From assembly GCA_018828585.1 (NCBI GenBank), contig JAHJVW010000089.1, positions 18,292-82,291 of the forward strand: a DNA stretch of 64,000 nt, in the 5' to 3' direction. Below, one piece after another: positions 44,389 through 54,314 of the stretch; within the stretch, counting starts at the first letter, position 1; every line of letters starts with the position of its first letter. The notes below the pieces were generated by a model, which was not told the origin of the DNA, did no database searches, and saw only the letters and a program-made list of their open reading frames with translations. Position numbers and translations under genes: made by a program. This DNA comes from Bacteroidota bacterium (lineage in GTDB: Bacteria; Bacteroidota; Bacteroidia; Sphingobacteriales; Sphingobacteriaceae).

Positions 44389-45858
44389 ATGCTTAAACAA
44401 AATCTTCAACAAAAGCTTCTACAAAAATTATCACCACAACAGATACAATTCATCAAGTTACTTCAAGTTCCTACGGTATCTTTAGATAGCAGAATTAAGG
44501 AAGAGCTGGAGGAAAATCCTGCGCTAGAAGACACCAGTTTAGCAGACATGAATGAACCTGTAGAAGAGTATCCGGATAAAGATCCTGATGATTTTAAAGG
44601 TGAAGAAAGTGAAGAAAATTTTGATGAATTTAATGTAGATGATTACCTGCAAGATGACAACATCAATGACTACGGCAGCAAATACGACAGCAATGACGAT
44701 GATGAAGATAAAAAAGAACTCCCAATTGCTGTTAGTAACACCTTCTTTGAAAATCTACAGGCTCAACTAGATTTAGTGCCTTTAGATGATAAAGAGTACC
44801 TGATTGCCCAGCAAATAATTGGCAGTTTAGATGATGATGGATATTTGAGAAGACCTCTACCCTCTTTAATTGATGATTTAGCTTTCTCGCAAAATGTTCT
44901 TGCAGAAGATGAAGAAGTTGAAGATTTATTAAAAGTTATACAAACTTTTGATCCTTCGGGTATTGGGGCGAGAGATTTACAAGAATGTCTACTTATCCAA
45001 CTCAGAAAAAAAGATCAAAGTAATATCCTAATTGAAAAGGCAATACAAATTGTTGAAGATTACTTAGAAGAGTTTACCAAAAAGCATTATGATAAGCTGG
45101 AAAAGAGTTTGAATATTGATTCAGACGAATTGAAAGATATTGTTGGCGAAATTTTAAAATTAAACCCAAAACCTGGCGATTCGGGTGCATCTAATGTGAA
45201 ACAGATGCAAGTTATTCCTGATTTTCATATCGCGAAGAATGATGGTGTTTTAATTTTAACATTAAACTCTAAAAATGCGCCAGAACTTAGGGTGAGTAAA
45301 TCTTACCAAGAAATGTTCGAACATTATGATAAAACATCTGAAAAAGACAAAAAATTAAAAGAAGCAGTTCAGTTTGTGAAACAAAAGCTTGATTCGGCAA
45401 AATGGTTTATTGATGCCATTAAACAACGTCAACAAACATTGTTGAAAACCATGAATGCCATTATGAATTATCAATATAATTTTTTCTTGTATGATGGGGA
45501 TGAACGTCATTTAAAACCCATGATTTTAAAAGATATCGCCGATAGAATTGGTATGGATATCTCCACAGTTTCTAGGGTAGCCAATTCAAAATATGTACAA
45601 ACAGAGTTTGGAACTTACCTTCTAAAATCATTCTTTTCTGAAGCGATACAAACCGAAAGTGGTGAAGAAGTTTCTAATAAAGAGGTGAAGAAAATTTTGG
45701 AAGAATGTATTGGTAGAGAAGATAAATATAAGCCTTTGGCTGATGAAAAATTAACTGAAATACTAAAAGATAAAGGTTACAATATTGCCAGAAGAACTGT
45801 TGCTAAATACCGGGAACAAATGGGGATTCCTGTTGCAAGGTTAAGAAAAGAGCTTTAG
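44389..45858 (+). CDS. rpoN: RNA polymerase sigma-54 factor
   Basis: The alternative sigma factor that recognises -24/-12 promoters and needs an AAA+ activator. The 489 residues show the Q/L-rich region I (LKQNLQQKLLQKLSPQQIQFIKLLQ), a long acidic region II (about 50-110), the core-binding region, the HTH (DIADRIGMDISTVSRVANSKYV), and the RpoN box ARRTVAKYRE near the C-terminus. The frame extends ten codons upstream across the -7 element; I start at ATG 44389. No sigma-54 activator or -24/-12 site was found in the window. Confidence 0.96.
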   Translation: MLKQNLQQKLLQKLSPQQIQFIKLLQVPTVSLDSRIKEELEENPALEDTSLADMNEPVEEYPDKDPDDFKGEESEENFDEFNVDDYLQDDNINDYGSKYDSNDDDEDKKELPIAVSNTFFENLQAQLDLVPLDDKEYLIAQQIIGSLDDDGYLRRPLPSLIDDLAFSQNVLAEDEEVEDLLKVIQTFDPSGIGARDLQECLLIQLRKKDQSNILIEKAIQIVEDYLEEFTKKHYDKLEKSLNIDSDELKDIVGEILKLNPKPGDSGASNVKQMQVIPDFHIAKNDGVLILTLNSKNAPELRVSKSYQEMFEHYDKTSEKDKKLKEAVQFVKQKLDSAKWFIDAIKQRQQTLLKTMNAIMNYQYNFFLYDGDERHLKPMILKDIADRIGMDISTVSRVANSKYVQTEFGTYLLKSFFSEAIQTESGEEVSNKEVKKILEECIGREDKYKPLADEKLTEILKDKGYNIARRTVAKYREQMGIPVARLRKEL

Positions 45859-45890
45859 ATTAATCCCTGAAATGAGTTTTTATATTTAAA

Positions 45891-45942
45891 AACCTTCTTA
45901 AGGTTAAGAATACCAAAAAAATATGGAACTTATTTTTAAGTT
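45891..45942. terminator. Two small hairpins between rpoN and the PorP gene
   Basis: AACCTT/AAGGTT (45891-45905) and AACTTA/TAAGTT (45927-45942) are short perfect stems in an AT-rich convergent gap. They may terminate the two converging units but lack strong T tracts. Confidence 0.35.
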
Positions 45943-45959
45943 GAAGCAAATAATAGTTC

Positions 45960-46973
45960 TTACCAAAGTTTTTGTGGGCAGGTAACTTTATAATGGTTAT
46001 TTAACATTAATCCTAAAACGATTTCATGCGTTCCTCTTGATACTGTATTTAATGCGGACGTTGTAAAATCATACGAGTAACTGATGTTGAATAATGAGCC
46101 TACATTGAAGCCCAATAATCCAGAAAAAGAATCGTCTTTTCTGTAAGCCCCACCCACCCAAATTTTATCTCTAAAAGCTATTTTGGTATTAAAATCAATC
46201 CCTAAAGGCGCTGGCTTAACGTACTTTACCATCACCGAGGGAATCACAGTGATATCATCATTTAACCAAAACCTGTATCCTGTGGTTACAAAAGCATGAG
46301 GAACCGTTTTACCAGAATTATAACTAGAATTATCTGAAAAAGATAAAGTTTGAGGCAACAACTGTTGAACCGACGCTCCAAAGAAAAATTCTGCTGAATA
46401 CAACCAAACACCAATATTTACATCGGGCTTTAAACGATTAATGGTCCCACTGTTAGCGATTGCAGGGTCAATGGGATTTTCTAAAGTTAAATCGGCAGTA
46501 TTTAAACTAACTTTTGATATTCCTGCTCCAACACCCACTGCTAAGTTTAAACGTGGTGCTAAACCTAAATGATAGGCGTAGGTGATATCGAAAGTAGTAT
46601 TACTCAGCGGACCTGTTTTATCTACTACGGCAACAATTCCTATTCCATGATGAGGGTCAGAAGCTTGATAATTACTTTTATAACTTGTACCTAAAGGGTT
46701 TTCTCCCACCATCCCGAAAGAAGTTGCACTACCCCAATCGTTACTTTTACCTAATGGCATATGCGCTGTTAAATAAGAAGTAACGGGAGCATTTTGTAAA
46801 CCAGTCCACTGCTGCCTATATCCTGCCTTTACGTCTATATAGTTCTCAATACCCGTAATCGCAGGGTTGATGATATAATTATTTAAAATATATTGAGTGT
46901 ACTGAGGCTTTTGTTGAGCAACCGTAATTTTGCAAATACCAATCAGAATAATAAAAATTTTGAAAAATTTCAT
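45960..46973 (-). CDS. PorP/SprF-family type IX secretion partner protein
   Basis: A 337-residue outer-membrane protein with a signal peptide (cleavage near TVAQ, about 19) and the family opening QKPQYTQYILNNYIINPAITGIENYIDVKAGYRQQWTG-type block, followed by barrel strands. In gliding Bacteroidota each SprF-like protein helps secrete or attach a neighbouring protein with a type B sorting domain. Its start overlaps the stop of the 1171-residue PKD protein by 4 bases, which fits such a pairing. Confidence 0.93.
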   Translation of the reverse strand: MKFFKIFIILIGICKITVAQQKPQYTQYILNNYIINPAITGIENYIDVKAGYRQQWTGLQNAPVTSYLTAHMPLGKSNDWGSATSFGMVGENPLGTSYKSNYQASDPHHGIGIVAVVDKTGPLSNTTFDITYAYHLGLAPRLNLAVGVGAGISKVSLNTADLTLENPIDPAIANSGTINRLKPDVNIGVWLYSAEFFFGASVQQLLPQTLSFSDNSSYNSGKTVPHAFVTTGYRFWLNDDITVIPSVMVKYVKPAPLGIDFNTKIAFRDKIWVGGAYRKDDSFSGLLGFNVGSLFNISYSYDFTTSALNTVSRGTHEIVLGLMLNNHYKVTCPQKLW

Positions 46974-49900
46974 CTAATCACAGTAACAGAACCCGAAAAT
47001 GGCTTATCCCCATTCTTTGGATCAATAATATAATAATAAACACCAACAGGTACCTCTTTACCCTTCGTTTTTCCATCCCAAGGGACATCATAGCCTAGTG
47101 AGTTAAATACGGGATTACCAAATCTGTTAAATATGGTGATTTTTGCATTAACATAGGTTTCTAAATATTTAATATTCCATGTATCATTTAATCCATCGTT
47201 GTTAGGTGTAAAAGTATTCGGAATTTCAGGTAATCCGGCAACAATAACGTTAACTTGAGCTGTTTCTATACAACCATCTGAAGATGTTACCGTTAAATTA
47301 TAGGTGGTTGTTTCTTTTGGAGAAGCAGTTGGATTTAGTATTTTATCATTACTCAAACCTAAAGAAGGTTGCCACTGATAACTTAAGCCTTCTCCTGTTG
47401 CGCTTGCTTTAAGGGTGGTTTGCCCGCCTAATAATATTACTGCATCGGCGGCTCCAATAGAAATTACCGGAACTGGAAAAACGGTGATATTTTGCTTTTT
47501 TGTATCAGTGCAACCGCTAGTCGCTGTAAAAGTATAGGTGATTTCAAAGGTTCCCAATCCTGCGTCTATAGGATTAAAATAACCATCGGGTGAAACCCCT
47601 GTACCAGAAAAAACTCCCGATCCATTAATTCTGGTAAGCTCTTTGGCCTGAGTAATTTTGAAAGGATTAATATTCAAACAAGTACTTGGTATAGGATCAA
47701 ACCTAACATCAGGGCTTCCTTTAACAAGGATATCAATAGGTCCAAAAACATCAGAACATTCAGTGCCAGAATAAGCCCTTAAACGTACTTTATAACGCAC
47801 ATCATCTTTAGAAGCTGGATATTTGTATGGATAAATAGCATTGGGCTTAGGATTAATTATGGTAGTTATACTATCCGTTAATGAGCCAGTATAATTGTAA
47901 ATCCACTCTAATTTGGTGATTTTACCTGGATTGACTGTCGATAAATCTTGAAATTGAACGGGTTGATTACTACATAGATTTTTAATACTAATGACATTAA
48001 AATTAGCTTTAGGCTGACTTCCACTTATGGTAATTGGTTTTTGGAAAACTGTTTCACATCCATTAACTGAAACTGCAATTAACTTCACCGTATAAATATT
48101 TGGCGATACATATTGATGTAAAACTTCTGGACTAGAACTGGCAGCACTTACTTTTCCATCACCAAAATCCCATTGATAGGTATTTACATCTAATGAAGTA
48201 GTGGTAGCTACAAATTTTGCTTGATCAGTAACACAAGCTGCTGGTTCGGCAAAATCTATCACGGGCGAATCATAAATTATCTTCGATTTCCTAAGAGTGG
48301 TCTCGCATCCTGATTCAGTTACTATTTTTAACGTAATCACATAATTATCCGGCTTTTGATAAATGTGAATTGGATTTGCTTCGGGAGACGTAGAACCATC
48401 CCCAAAATCCCATTGATAAGATTTTACTTTATTACCTAGAAGTTGTGATAAATCTTTAAATTGAATATCTTTTAATGAGCAGTTTATATTTCCCATGCTA
48501 AAATCCATCAAAGGCTTAGGAAATACTTGAATTTCTTTTGAAATAATATTAGAGACACAAGAAACATCACTTTTCACATATAGTGAAACCTTCTTTTTTC
48601 CTATGGTTTTATAAATATGAACTGGATTTTTTTCTGAAGAAGTTGTACTATCACCAAAATCCCAAAAATAACTTTCAATTGGACGAGTGTTAGTAGGAGC
48701 GGTAAAATCATACTGCACTAAATTGTTTATACATACTGAATCAAGAGCCTGAATACTCTTAATCACGGGATTTTCATAAACCTCAAAATCAAAATTTAAT
48801 ACTTCATCTCCTGATGAACAACCGCCTGCAGACGGAAATGTAGATACAATACTGATTTTTTTTGTACCCGCAGTTTTATAAGTCTTATTTAATTTTAAGC
48901 GATATTCAAATAACAATTTACCGTTTACGGTTATAGGTTTCGGCTTCGGTGGATCTTGAGTGATTGTTTCTCCAGAATCAATAGTCCAAATTAATTTTTG
49001 AGACATGTAAGGCAAAACTAGTCTAAAATCAAAAGGTTCATCTAAACAGGCGTTATTAATAATCTCATCTGTCTCGGGCCTTACTGCATTTAAAAATATG
49101 GAAGCTGCCAAATTCGTTCCAGCAGAATAGGCATAAGATTCAAAATTACCAAAACCATAAGCCATGGCATTAAAGCCAACATCAGCAGTCAAGTTAAAGT
49201 TAGTCCCCCCAATGAGTGTTAAATTAATTTGGGCATACGAATAGAGATTATTCCCCGGAACTTGACTAAATCTGGCACTATAATCAACCTTATTAATTTT
49301 AAATGATTTAACTCCAGCGGTCAGAATCATTACGTTTATAAATTGCTCGGTAATGGCCAATTTGGTAGATGAATACATCGTCACGTCCTTAATGCTATAC
49401 TCCAGCGGATTTAGAATCACCATATCAGGATCACTAGGTATCTTCGTTCTTCCATAGTTTCTAGAATCTGCACAGTATTCTGTTAAAGCATATTCAGCAA
49501 CCATTACTGGCTTATCAGCGGTGATTAAACCTACATCGGTGAGTGGTTTTGTTTCATAAAACTCACCTGCATTTAATGGAACATTTAAACCTGCTACACT
49601 AACCATAGTGTTATTTACAGACGCTAGAACTCTAAAAATAGCGCCTGTATTTCTATCAGAAAATGGGATTAAAGGAAATTTTTGTCCCCAGCTTTCTAAG
49701 GGATATAGTTGCTGAAATAAGGGGTCATAAGATGGATTAAGAGCAGTATTCGTATTGCTTCCAGGAGGGAAACAGCCAGGCGCTAAAATAGCTAAAGCAG
49801 AGCTTCCAGAAAATGCTGCAAACCGTTTACAACTTGATGTACTGGCATCAACTTCTATAAGCGTACCGCTAATATCTTGGTCATTTTGATATTGATAAAC

Positions 49901-50485
49901 GTCACCTACGTTAGCTAATGTAACCGTTAATGGAGTTGGTTGCACTACGCCATTAAGTCTTAGGGTAATATTCAGTTTTGTATTGGGCTCTACACAAACA
50001 ACTTCGAACTGAGATTTTGAACCTCCTGTGTTGTACTGTTGACTATAAGCTATTGTGTAATATTTTTGTCCTAATGCTACCTTTGGCAAGACCAAAGTAG
50101 CTGCAGATCTTGCTCCTGCGAAGACGTGGGCATAAACCACCGCTTTAGGTTGACCATCATCAATCAAAACTCTTATTCCTTGGTTTATATAGGTTGTTGA
50201 TGCGGGTAAATAAGAAGCATTCCTGTCAACCACAACCTCTGTTACCGTATTTGCTACAACGCTAAAGGGTATAGGCTTACTAGTCCCACAAGTCACTACC
50301 CCACTTGTGTTATTTTTAGAAGTAATAAAAACAGATAGTGACGCTAAACCTCCAGCACTACCTCCAGCAGCAACGTGAGACGGAAAACATAGCCAAAACT
50401 CAGTCCCTTCATTAGAAATATTTTGAGCAAATATTTCTAATGAGCAAAAAGTTAAAATGAATACGCTTGTAAAAAATAATTTCAT
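46970..50485 (-). CDS. Giant PKD-domain surface protein with type B T9SS sorting domain (copy 1)
   Basis: A 1171-residue exported protein. It has a signal peptide (about 1-21), an IgGFc-binding-like N-terminal region (about 25-460; ISNEGTEFWLCFPSH, VLPKVALGQKYYTIAY), several PKD-type Ig-like domains (about 590-900) marked by WDFGD(S/G) motifs with the HIYK-type ending, another Ig-like region with a conserved Cys pair, and a gliding-motility-type C-terminal domain (about 1085-1171) starting EIPNTFTPNNDGLNDTWNI. That last domain targets it to the type IX system. It is probably cell-surface or secreted, with an adhesive or matrix role. It shares architecture with the next gene and is coupled to the PorP gene. 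Confidence 0.92.
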   Translation of the reverse strand: MKLFFTSVFILTFCSLEIFAQNISNEGTEFWLCFPSHVAAGGSAGGLASLSVFITSKNNTSGVVTCGTSKPIPFSVVANTVTEVVVDRNASYLPASTTYINQGIRVLIDDGQPKAVVYAHVFAGARSAATLVLPKVALGQKYYTIAYSQQYNTGGSKSQFEVVCVEPNTKLNITLRLNGVVQPTPLTVTLANVGDVYQYQNDQDISGTLIEVDASTSSCKRFAAFSGSSALAILAPGCFPPGSNTNTALNPSYDPLFQQLYPLESWGQKFPLIPFSDRNTGAIFRVLASVNNTMVSVAGLNVPLNAGEFYETKPLTDVGLITADKPVMVAEYALTEYCADSRNYGRTKIPSDPDMVILNPLEYSIKDVTMYSSTKLAITEQFINVMILTAGVKSFKINKVDYSARFSQVPGNNLYSYAQINLTLIGGTNFNLTADVGFNAMAYGFGNFESYAYSAGTNLAASIFLNAVRPETDEIINNACLDEPFDFRLVLPYMSQKLIWTIDSGETITQDPPKPKPITVNGKLLFEYRLKLNKTYKTAGTKKISIVSTFPSAGGCSSGDEVLNFDFEVYENPVIKSIQALDSVCINNLVQYDFTAPTNTRPIESYFWDFGDSTTSSEKNPVHIYKTIGKKKVSLYVKSDVSCVSNIISKEIQVFPKPLMDFSMGNINCSLKDIQFKDLSQLLGNKVKSYQWDFGDGSTSPEANPIHIYQKPDNYVITLKIVTESGCETTLRKSKIIYDSPVIDFAEPAACVTDQAKFVATTTSLDVNTYQWDFGDGKVSAASSSPEVLHQYVSPNIYTVKLIAVSVNGCETVFQKPITISGSQPKANFNVISIKNLCSNQPVQFQDLSTVNPGKITKLEWIYNYTGSLTDSITTIINPKPNAIYPYKYPASKDDVRYKVRLRAYSGTECSDVFGPIDILVKGSPDVRFDPIPSTCLNINPFKITQAKELTRINGSGVFSGTGVSPDGYFNPIDAGLGTFEITYTFTATSGCTDTKKQNITVFPVPVISIGAADAVILLGGQTTLKASATGEGLSYQWQPSLGLSNDKILNPTASPKETTTYNLTVTSSDGCIETAQVNVIVAGLPEIPNTFTPNNDGLNDTWNIKYLETYVNAKITIFNRFGNPVFNSLGYDVPWDGKTKGKEVPVGVYYYIIDPKNGDKPFSGSVTVIR

Positions 50486-50588
50486 CTAAAATTTTAGCGC
50501 TGAGCAGTCTAATTAAAAATAAACCTAGTAATTACTTTAAAGTTATCATAAAACTATTATCATATACTCTAAAACAATGATTTTAGTT

Positions 50589-53500
50589 TTATCTTACTAA
50601 TAATACGGAGCCCGTATATTTTAAGCTCCCGTTATTAGCTGTAATAATGTAATAATAAGTACCAGTTGGTAAATCCACTCCATTTAACCTACCATCCCAT
50701 GGCTCTGTATATCTATCCGCTTTAAATACATCTATACCATACCTATTAAATATTTTTATTGTGGATGATGGATAACTATCTAAATATTTTATGCTCCAAG
50801 TATCATTTACACCATCTCCATTGGGCGTAAAAGTGTTAGGGATTTCCGGGTATTGTAAAACCTTTACAAAGACTTCATCAAATACCTGACATCCATTCGA
50901 ATTGGTTACCGTTAGTTTGTAATGGATATCTTTAGTAGGTGATGCAATGGGGTTTAAAATATCATCGTGATCTAACCCTGTAGATGGCGACCATTTATAG
51001 GTTAAATTTGCACCTGGAGATTCACCAATTAATTGAACGCTACCTCCAATCAAAATAGTATGGTCAATACCTGCATTTACCACAGGTATAGGGTAAACAA
51101 TAATATCTTGAGATTTGGAGTCAGAACAGCCTGCATCGGTTAAATAAGTATAAGTAATGGTATGTGAACCTACACCAGCTAAATTGGGAGAAAATAGGCC
51201 ATTCTCGTTTACTCCGTCGCCAGAAAATGTCCCCTTCCCAAGCAAACCAGTTGTTTCACTAACTCCAATTTGAAAAGGAACTTCATTTTGACATACAGGC
51301 GTTAAGGCATTAAATTCTACTTTTGGAGCCGCATAGATTGTTATTAGTTTTGGAATGATACTTACACAAGTTGAACTACTACCCGAGTAGGTTACCATTT
51401 TAACGATGATATCTCTTTTAGCAGGACTGTAAAATACCGGATATTGATGGGTATATATTTTTGCGACATCCCCCTTATTTAATGATCTTTTTCCGGGTTG
51501 ATCATCTCTTTCAACTGTTTGGTTTAAATCATCAAAGTACCATTCTATTCTAGTGATTTGACCAAAATCTATAGTTGAGACATCTTCAAAAGACACTAAT
51601 TGATTGCTACAAAGTTTGAATTCATTCTGAACATTGAACGCCGATTTTGGTGTACTCCCATTAACGGTAAATGTTTTTATTTTTTCAGTTATACATCCAG
51701 AAGTACTTTTCACCTTCAATATCACATTATAATCGGCTGCTGCCAGATATTTATGAGAAGGATTAGGTAAAGTTGAAGTGTTTGTTGTAGAAGTTGGATC
51801 ACCAAAATCCCATTGGTAAGTTAGGTTGGAATTATCAGAAATGGTAGTGGTGTTAGTAAATTGTGCAAAAGCATCATCCAAACAAATGTTAGGTGTTTCA
51901 AAATTAGGAATAGCAGATGGCTGAATGATAATTGGATTGACGATTGTTTGAGAACATCCTAAATCTGTAGTGATAGTCAACGTGACATTATAATTTTTTG
52001 AAGTATTAAAAATATGGGTTGGATTTTTAATTGTTGAAGAATTACGAGGAGAAGTTGGATCGCCAAAATCCCAGCTCCAGTTATTGATCACTCCATTTGC
52101 TGTGGTGGATTGATCTGTAAACTGTAAAGCAATCCCTTCGCAGCTTGGCGAAGCTGTCGTAAACTTCGCAACTGGTAGAGCCACTACTAAGACATCTTTT
52201 GTAACCACATCAGACCAGCAACCTGTATTGTATTTAATGGAAAATTTTACTTTTTTAATCTCTGCTTTTTTAAACGTGAATTTTGGATCCTTTGAAATAG
52301 AAGTGCCCTCTCCATTAAAATCCCATAAATAATCGGTAATGGAAGCTTCATCTGGATCAGTCTGATGAATAAATGAGACTTCACTATTGACACAGCTTTG
52401 TGTTGGGGCGGTAAAAGCCGCAACTGGTTTTGGATTGATAATTAAATCATATGAAAACTCATCACCAGTACCGCAAGCATCTATCGTTGGTTTAATCACA
52501 TTAACCGTAAAATTATAGGTATTTGGCTGGGTAAAAATTAAATCCTTTGCTAATAGATAAGTATAGGTAGTTTCTCCGTCAGCATTGGTGTTTTTGCTAA
52601 TCAGCTCAAGAGTTATTGGTTTCGAACCATTTCCATCTCCTTTATCTAAATTAATATCTACCGGCTGATAAGGTAATTTTAAAGTAAGCGTATAAGCGTT
52701 TCCTGTACAGCCCGTTTGTATCGCTTCATTTTTTCCTTGATCAATTGGCACCACGCCAAATGCCGTTAAATTAGCACCTGCTGCGTAACCATAAGATTCG
52801 AAGCTTCCAAAACCATAAGAAATGGCATTAAATCCAACATCGGAAGATAAGTTATGTGTTCCCTCTTGTACTGATATTTGAGCATACGAGTAAAGGCTAT
52901 TCCCAACAACTGGCATAAAAGAAGAAGAAACAGAAACATTATCTAATTTAAAACTTGCCACACCTTCATTTTTTACCACCACATTAATAAAATGCTTTTG
53001 TATCACAGCATTGGGTGTAGAATACATGGTGATTTTCGCAAGGGTTTGTTCCAATGGATTCAAAAATATCATCTCCGGATCTCCAATATCACCTGTTACT
53101 GTGGTACAATTTATTCCCCTATTTTGTGTTACTGCATATTGAGCTACTTGAATAGGCTTATCGGCACTTATATTATTGACAGTTTGACCTTCAAAATCAT
53201 AATAAAAATTATTCACAAAGCTTGTTGCAGGAATTATGCTTCCATTCAAAGTTACAACAGCATTAGGATCACTTTTTACAATCCGATAGACATCAAAATT
53301 TCTATCTTTTAAAGGCACCGTAATAAATTTTTTACCCCAAGTAGCTGTGGGATAAACTTGTTGAAATAAATTATCTGCAGAACCTGCCGCCGTGGTATTT
53401 AAACATGAAATTGAAATTTTACTACTACCAGAAAAAACAGCTATTTTTTTACAGGTTCCAGTTGTGGATACAGATTTTATTCGGGATCCTGTTAAATCTA

Positions 53501-54140
53501 CTCCTTGTGTTCCATTAGGATTTGTATAAGCACCCATCACATTATAGATCTGCCCTTTATTTAAACTTACTGTATGAGTCGTGTTGGCCAACCATCCACT
53601 TTGGGTATTTTGTGAAGGAGTAATATCCACTTGAGTCCCATCTTCAACGGCCACAACAAAAAAGTAAGAGGCTGAATTATTAGAATTAGAAATTTGTTTG
53701 TAATTGATGGAGTAATAATCTTTCCCTAAAGTATTTACTGGCAATACCAAGGTTGCTCCAGAAACCGCACTTTGGTAGATGTGAGAATAAACAACAATCG
53801 GCTTTAAGGCTATAATATGAATACCCGTATCAAATTTCCCTTCACTATTTAAATGTGCAGCAGAAGGTATGGTTACCGTTTGCACCGAATTGGCAATAAT
53901 TGATACGGTTTGGGTAAATCCAAGAGAAGAAACAGAAATTGTTGCGGTTGTATTAACATCTGAAGTGATATATAACACCATCGTCTCTGGATTATTTGTA
54001 CCATGAGAAATATGGTTACCATACCCCAGCCAGAAATCAGTACCTTTATTAGAAGAGCCTTGTGCATAAGCTTGGCTTTCAAATAAAAATAATGAAAGAA
54101 AAACCCATAAAAAGCTTAGGTAGTTAATTGGTCTCTTCAT
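50589..54140 (-). CDS. Giant PKD-domain surface protein with type B T9SS sorting domain (copy 2)
   Basis: An 1183-residue paralogue of the downstream protein with the same domain order: signal peptide (cleavage near SQAYAQ, about 26), IgGFc-binding-like region (about 30-465; SSNKGTDFWLGYGNH, VLPVNTLGKDYYSINY), four PKD-like domains with WDFN/WDFGD/WYFDD cores (about 580-920), a Cys-bearing Ig-like segment, and the sorting domain beginning EIPNTFTPNGDGVNDTWSI. It ends in the family's GSVLLVR. The 103-base gap to copy 1 has no clear terminator, so one long message is possible. The two have diverged well beyond recent duplication. Confidence 0.92.
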   Translation of the reverse strand: MKRPINYLSFLWVFLSLFLFESQAYAQGSSNKGTDFWLGYGNHISHGTNNPETMVLYITSDVNTTATISVSSLGFTQTVSIIANSVQTVTIPSAAHLNSEGKFDTGIHIIALKPIVVYSHIYQSAVSGATLVLPVNTLGKDYYSINYKQISNSNNSASYFFVVAVEDGTQVDITPSQNTQSGWLANTTHTVSLNKGQIYNVMGAYTNPNGTQGVDLTGSRIKSVSTTGTCKKIAVFSGSSKISISCLNTTAAGSADNLFQQVYPTATWGKKFITVPLKDRNFDVYRIVKSDPNAVVTLNGSIIPATSFVNNFYYDFEGQTVNNISADKPIQVAQYAVTQNRGINCTTVTGDIGDPEMIFLNPLEQTLAKITMYSTPNAVIQKHFINVVVKNEGVASFKLDNVSVSSSFMPVVGNSLYSYAQISVQEGTHNLSSDVGFNAISYGFGSFESYGYAAGANLTAFGVVPIDQGKNEAIQTGCTGNAYTLTLKLPYQPVDINLDKGDGNGSKPITLELISKNTNADGETTYTYLLAKDLIFTQPNTYNFTVNVIKPTIDACGTGDEFSYDLIINPKPVAAFTAPTQSCVNSEVSFIHQTDPDEASITDYLWDFNGEGTSISKDPKFTFKKAEIKKVKFSIKYNTGCWSDVVTKDVLVVALPVAKFTTASPSCEGIALQFTDQSTTANGVINNWSWDFGDPTSPRNSSTIKNPTHIFNTSKNYNVTLTITTDLGCSQTIVNPIIIQPSAIPNFETPNICLDDAFAQFTNTTTISDNSNLTYQWDFGDPTSTTNTSTLPNPSHKYLAAADYNVILKVKSTSGCITEKIKTFTVNGSTPKSAFNVQNEFKLCSNQLVSFEDVSTIDFGQITRIEWYFDDLNQTVERDDQPGKRSLNKGDVAKIYTHQYPVFYSPAKRDIIVKMVTYSGSSSTCVSIIPKLITIYAAPKVEFNALTPVCQNEVPFQIGVSETTGLLGKGTFSGDGVNENGLFSPNLAGVGSHTITYTYLTDAGCSDSKSQDIIVYPIPVVNAGIDHTILIGGSVQLIGESPGANLTYKWSPSTGLDHDDILNPIASPTKDIHYKLTVTNSNGCQVFDEVFVKVLQYPEIPNTFTPNGDGVNDTWSIKYLDSYPSSTIKIFNRYGIDVFKADRYTEPWDGRLNGVDLPTGTYYYIITANNGSLKYTGSVLLVR

Positions 54141-54240
54141 CTAAATGTGTAAGAAAAAAATAGACTAAAAAAACCTCAAAAGGCTTAGCCTAAATTTTCT
54201 TAAAAATAGCCAAATTTTAATAGCTTCCAATAGTCCGTTT

Positions 54241-54277
54241 AAAAAGCAAAAGACCCTCTTCGCAAATTAAGAGGGTC
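54241..54277 (-). terminator. Intrinsic terminator of the helicase gene
   Basis: Read on the minus strand, GACCCTCTT pairs perfectly with AAGAGGGTC across an 8-base loop and is followed by TTTTGCTTTTT. It ends the helicase message before the surface-protein operon. Confidence 0.8.
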
Positions 54278-54314
54278 CACTTTATAGCATTTAATAAGGA
54301 TGGATAATTGGAGC

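Noticed and set aside
44389..45858. Sigma-54 (-24/-12) promoters linked to rpoN
   Set aside because: A visual search for GGCAC followed by TTGC at the right spacing gave only partial matches inside coding sequence.
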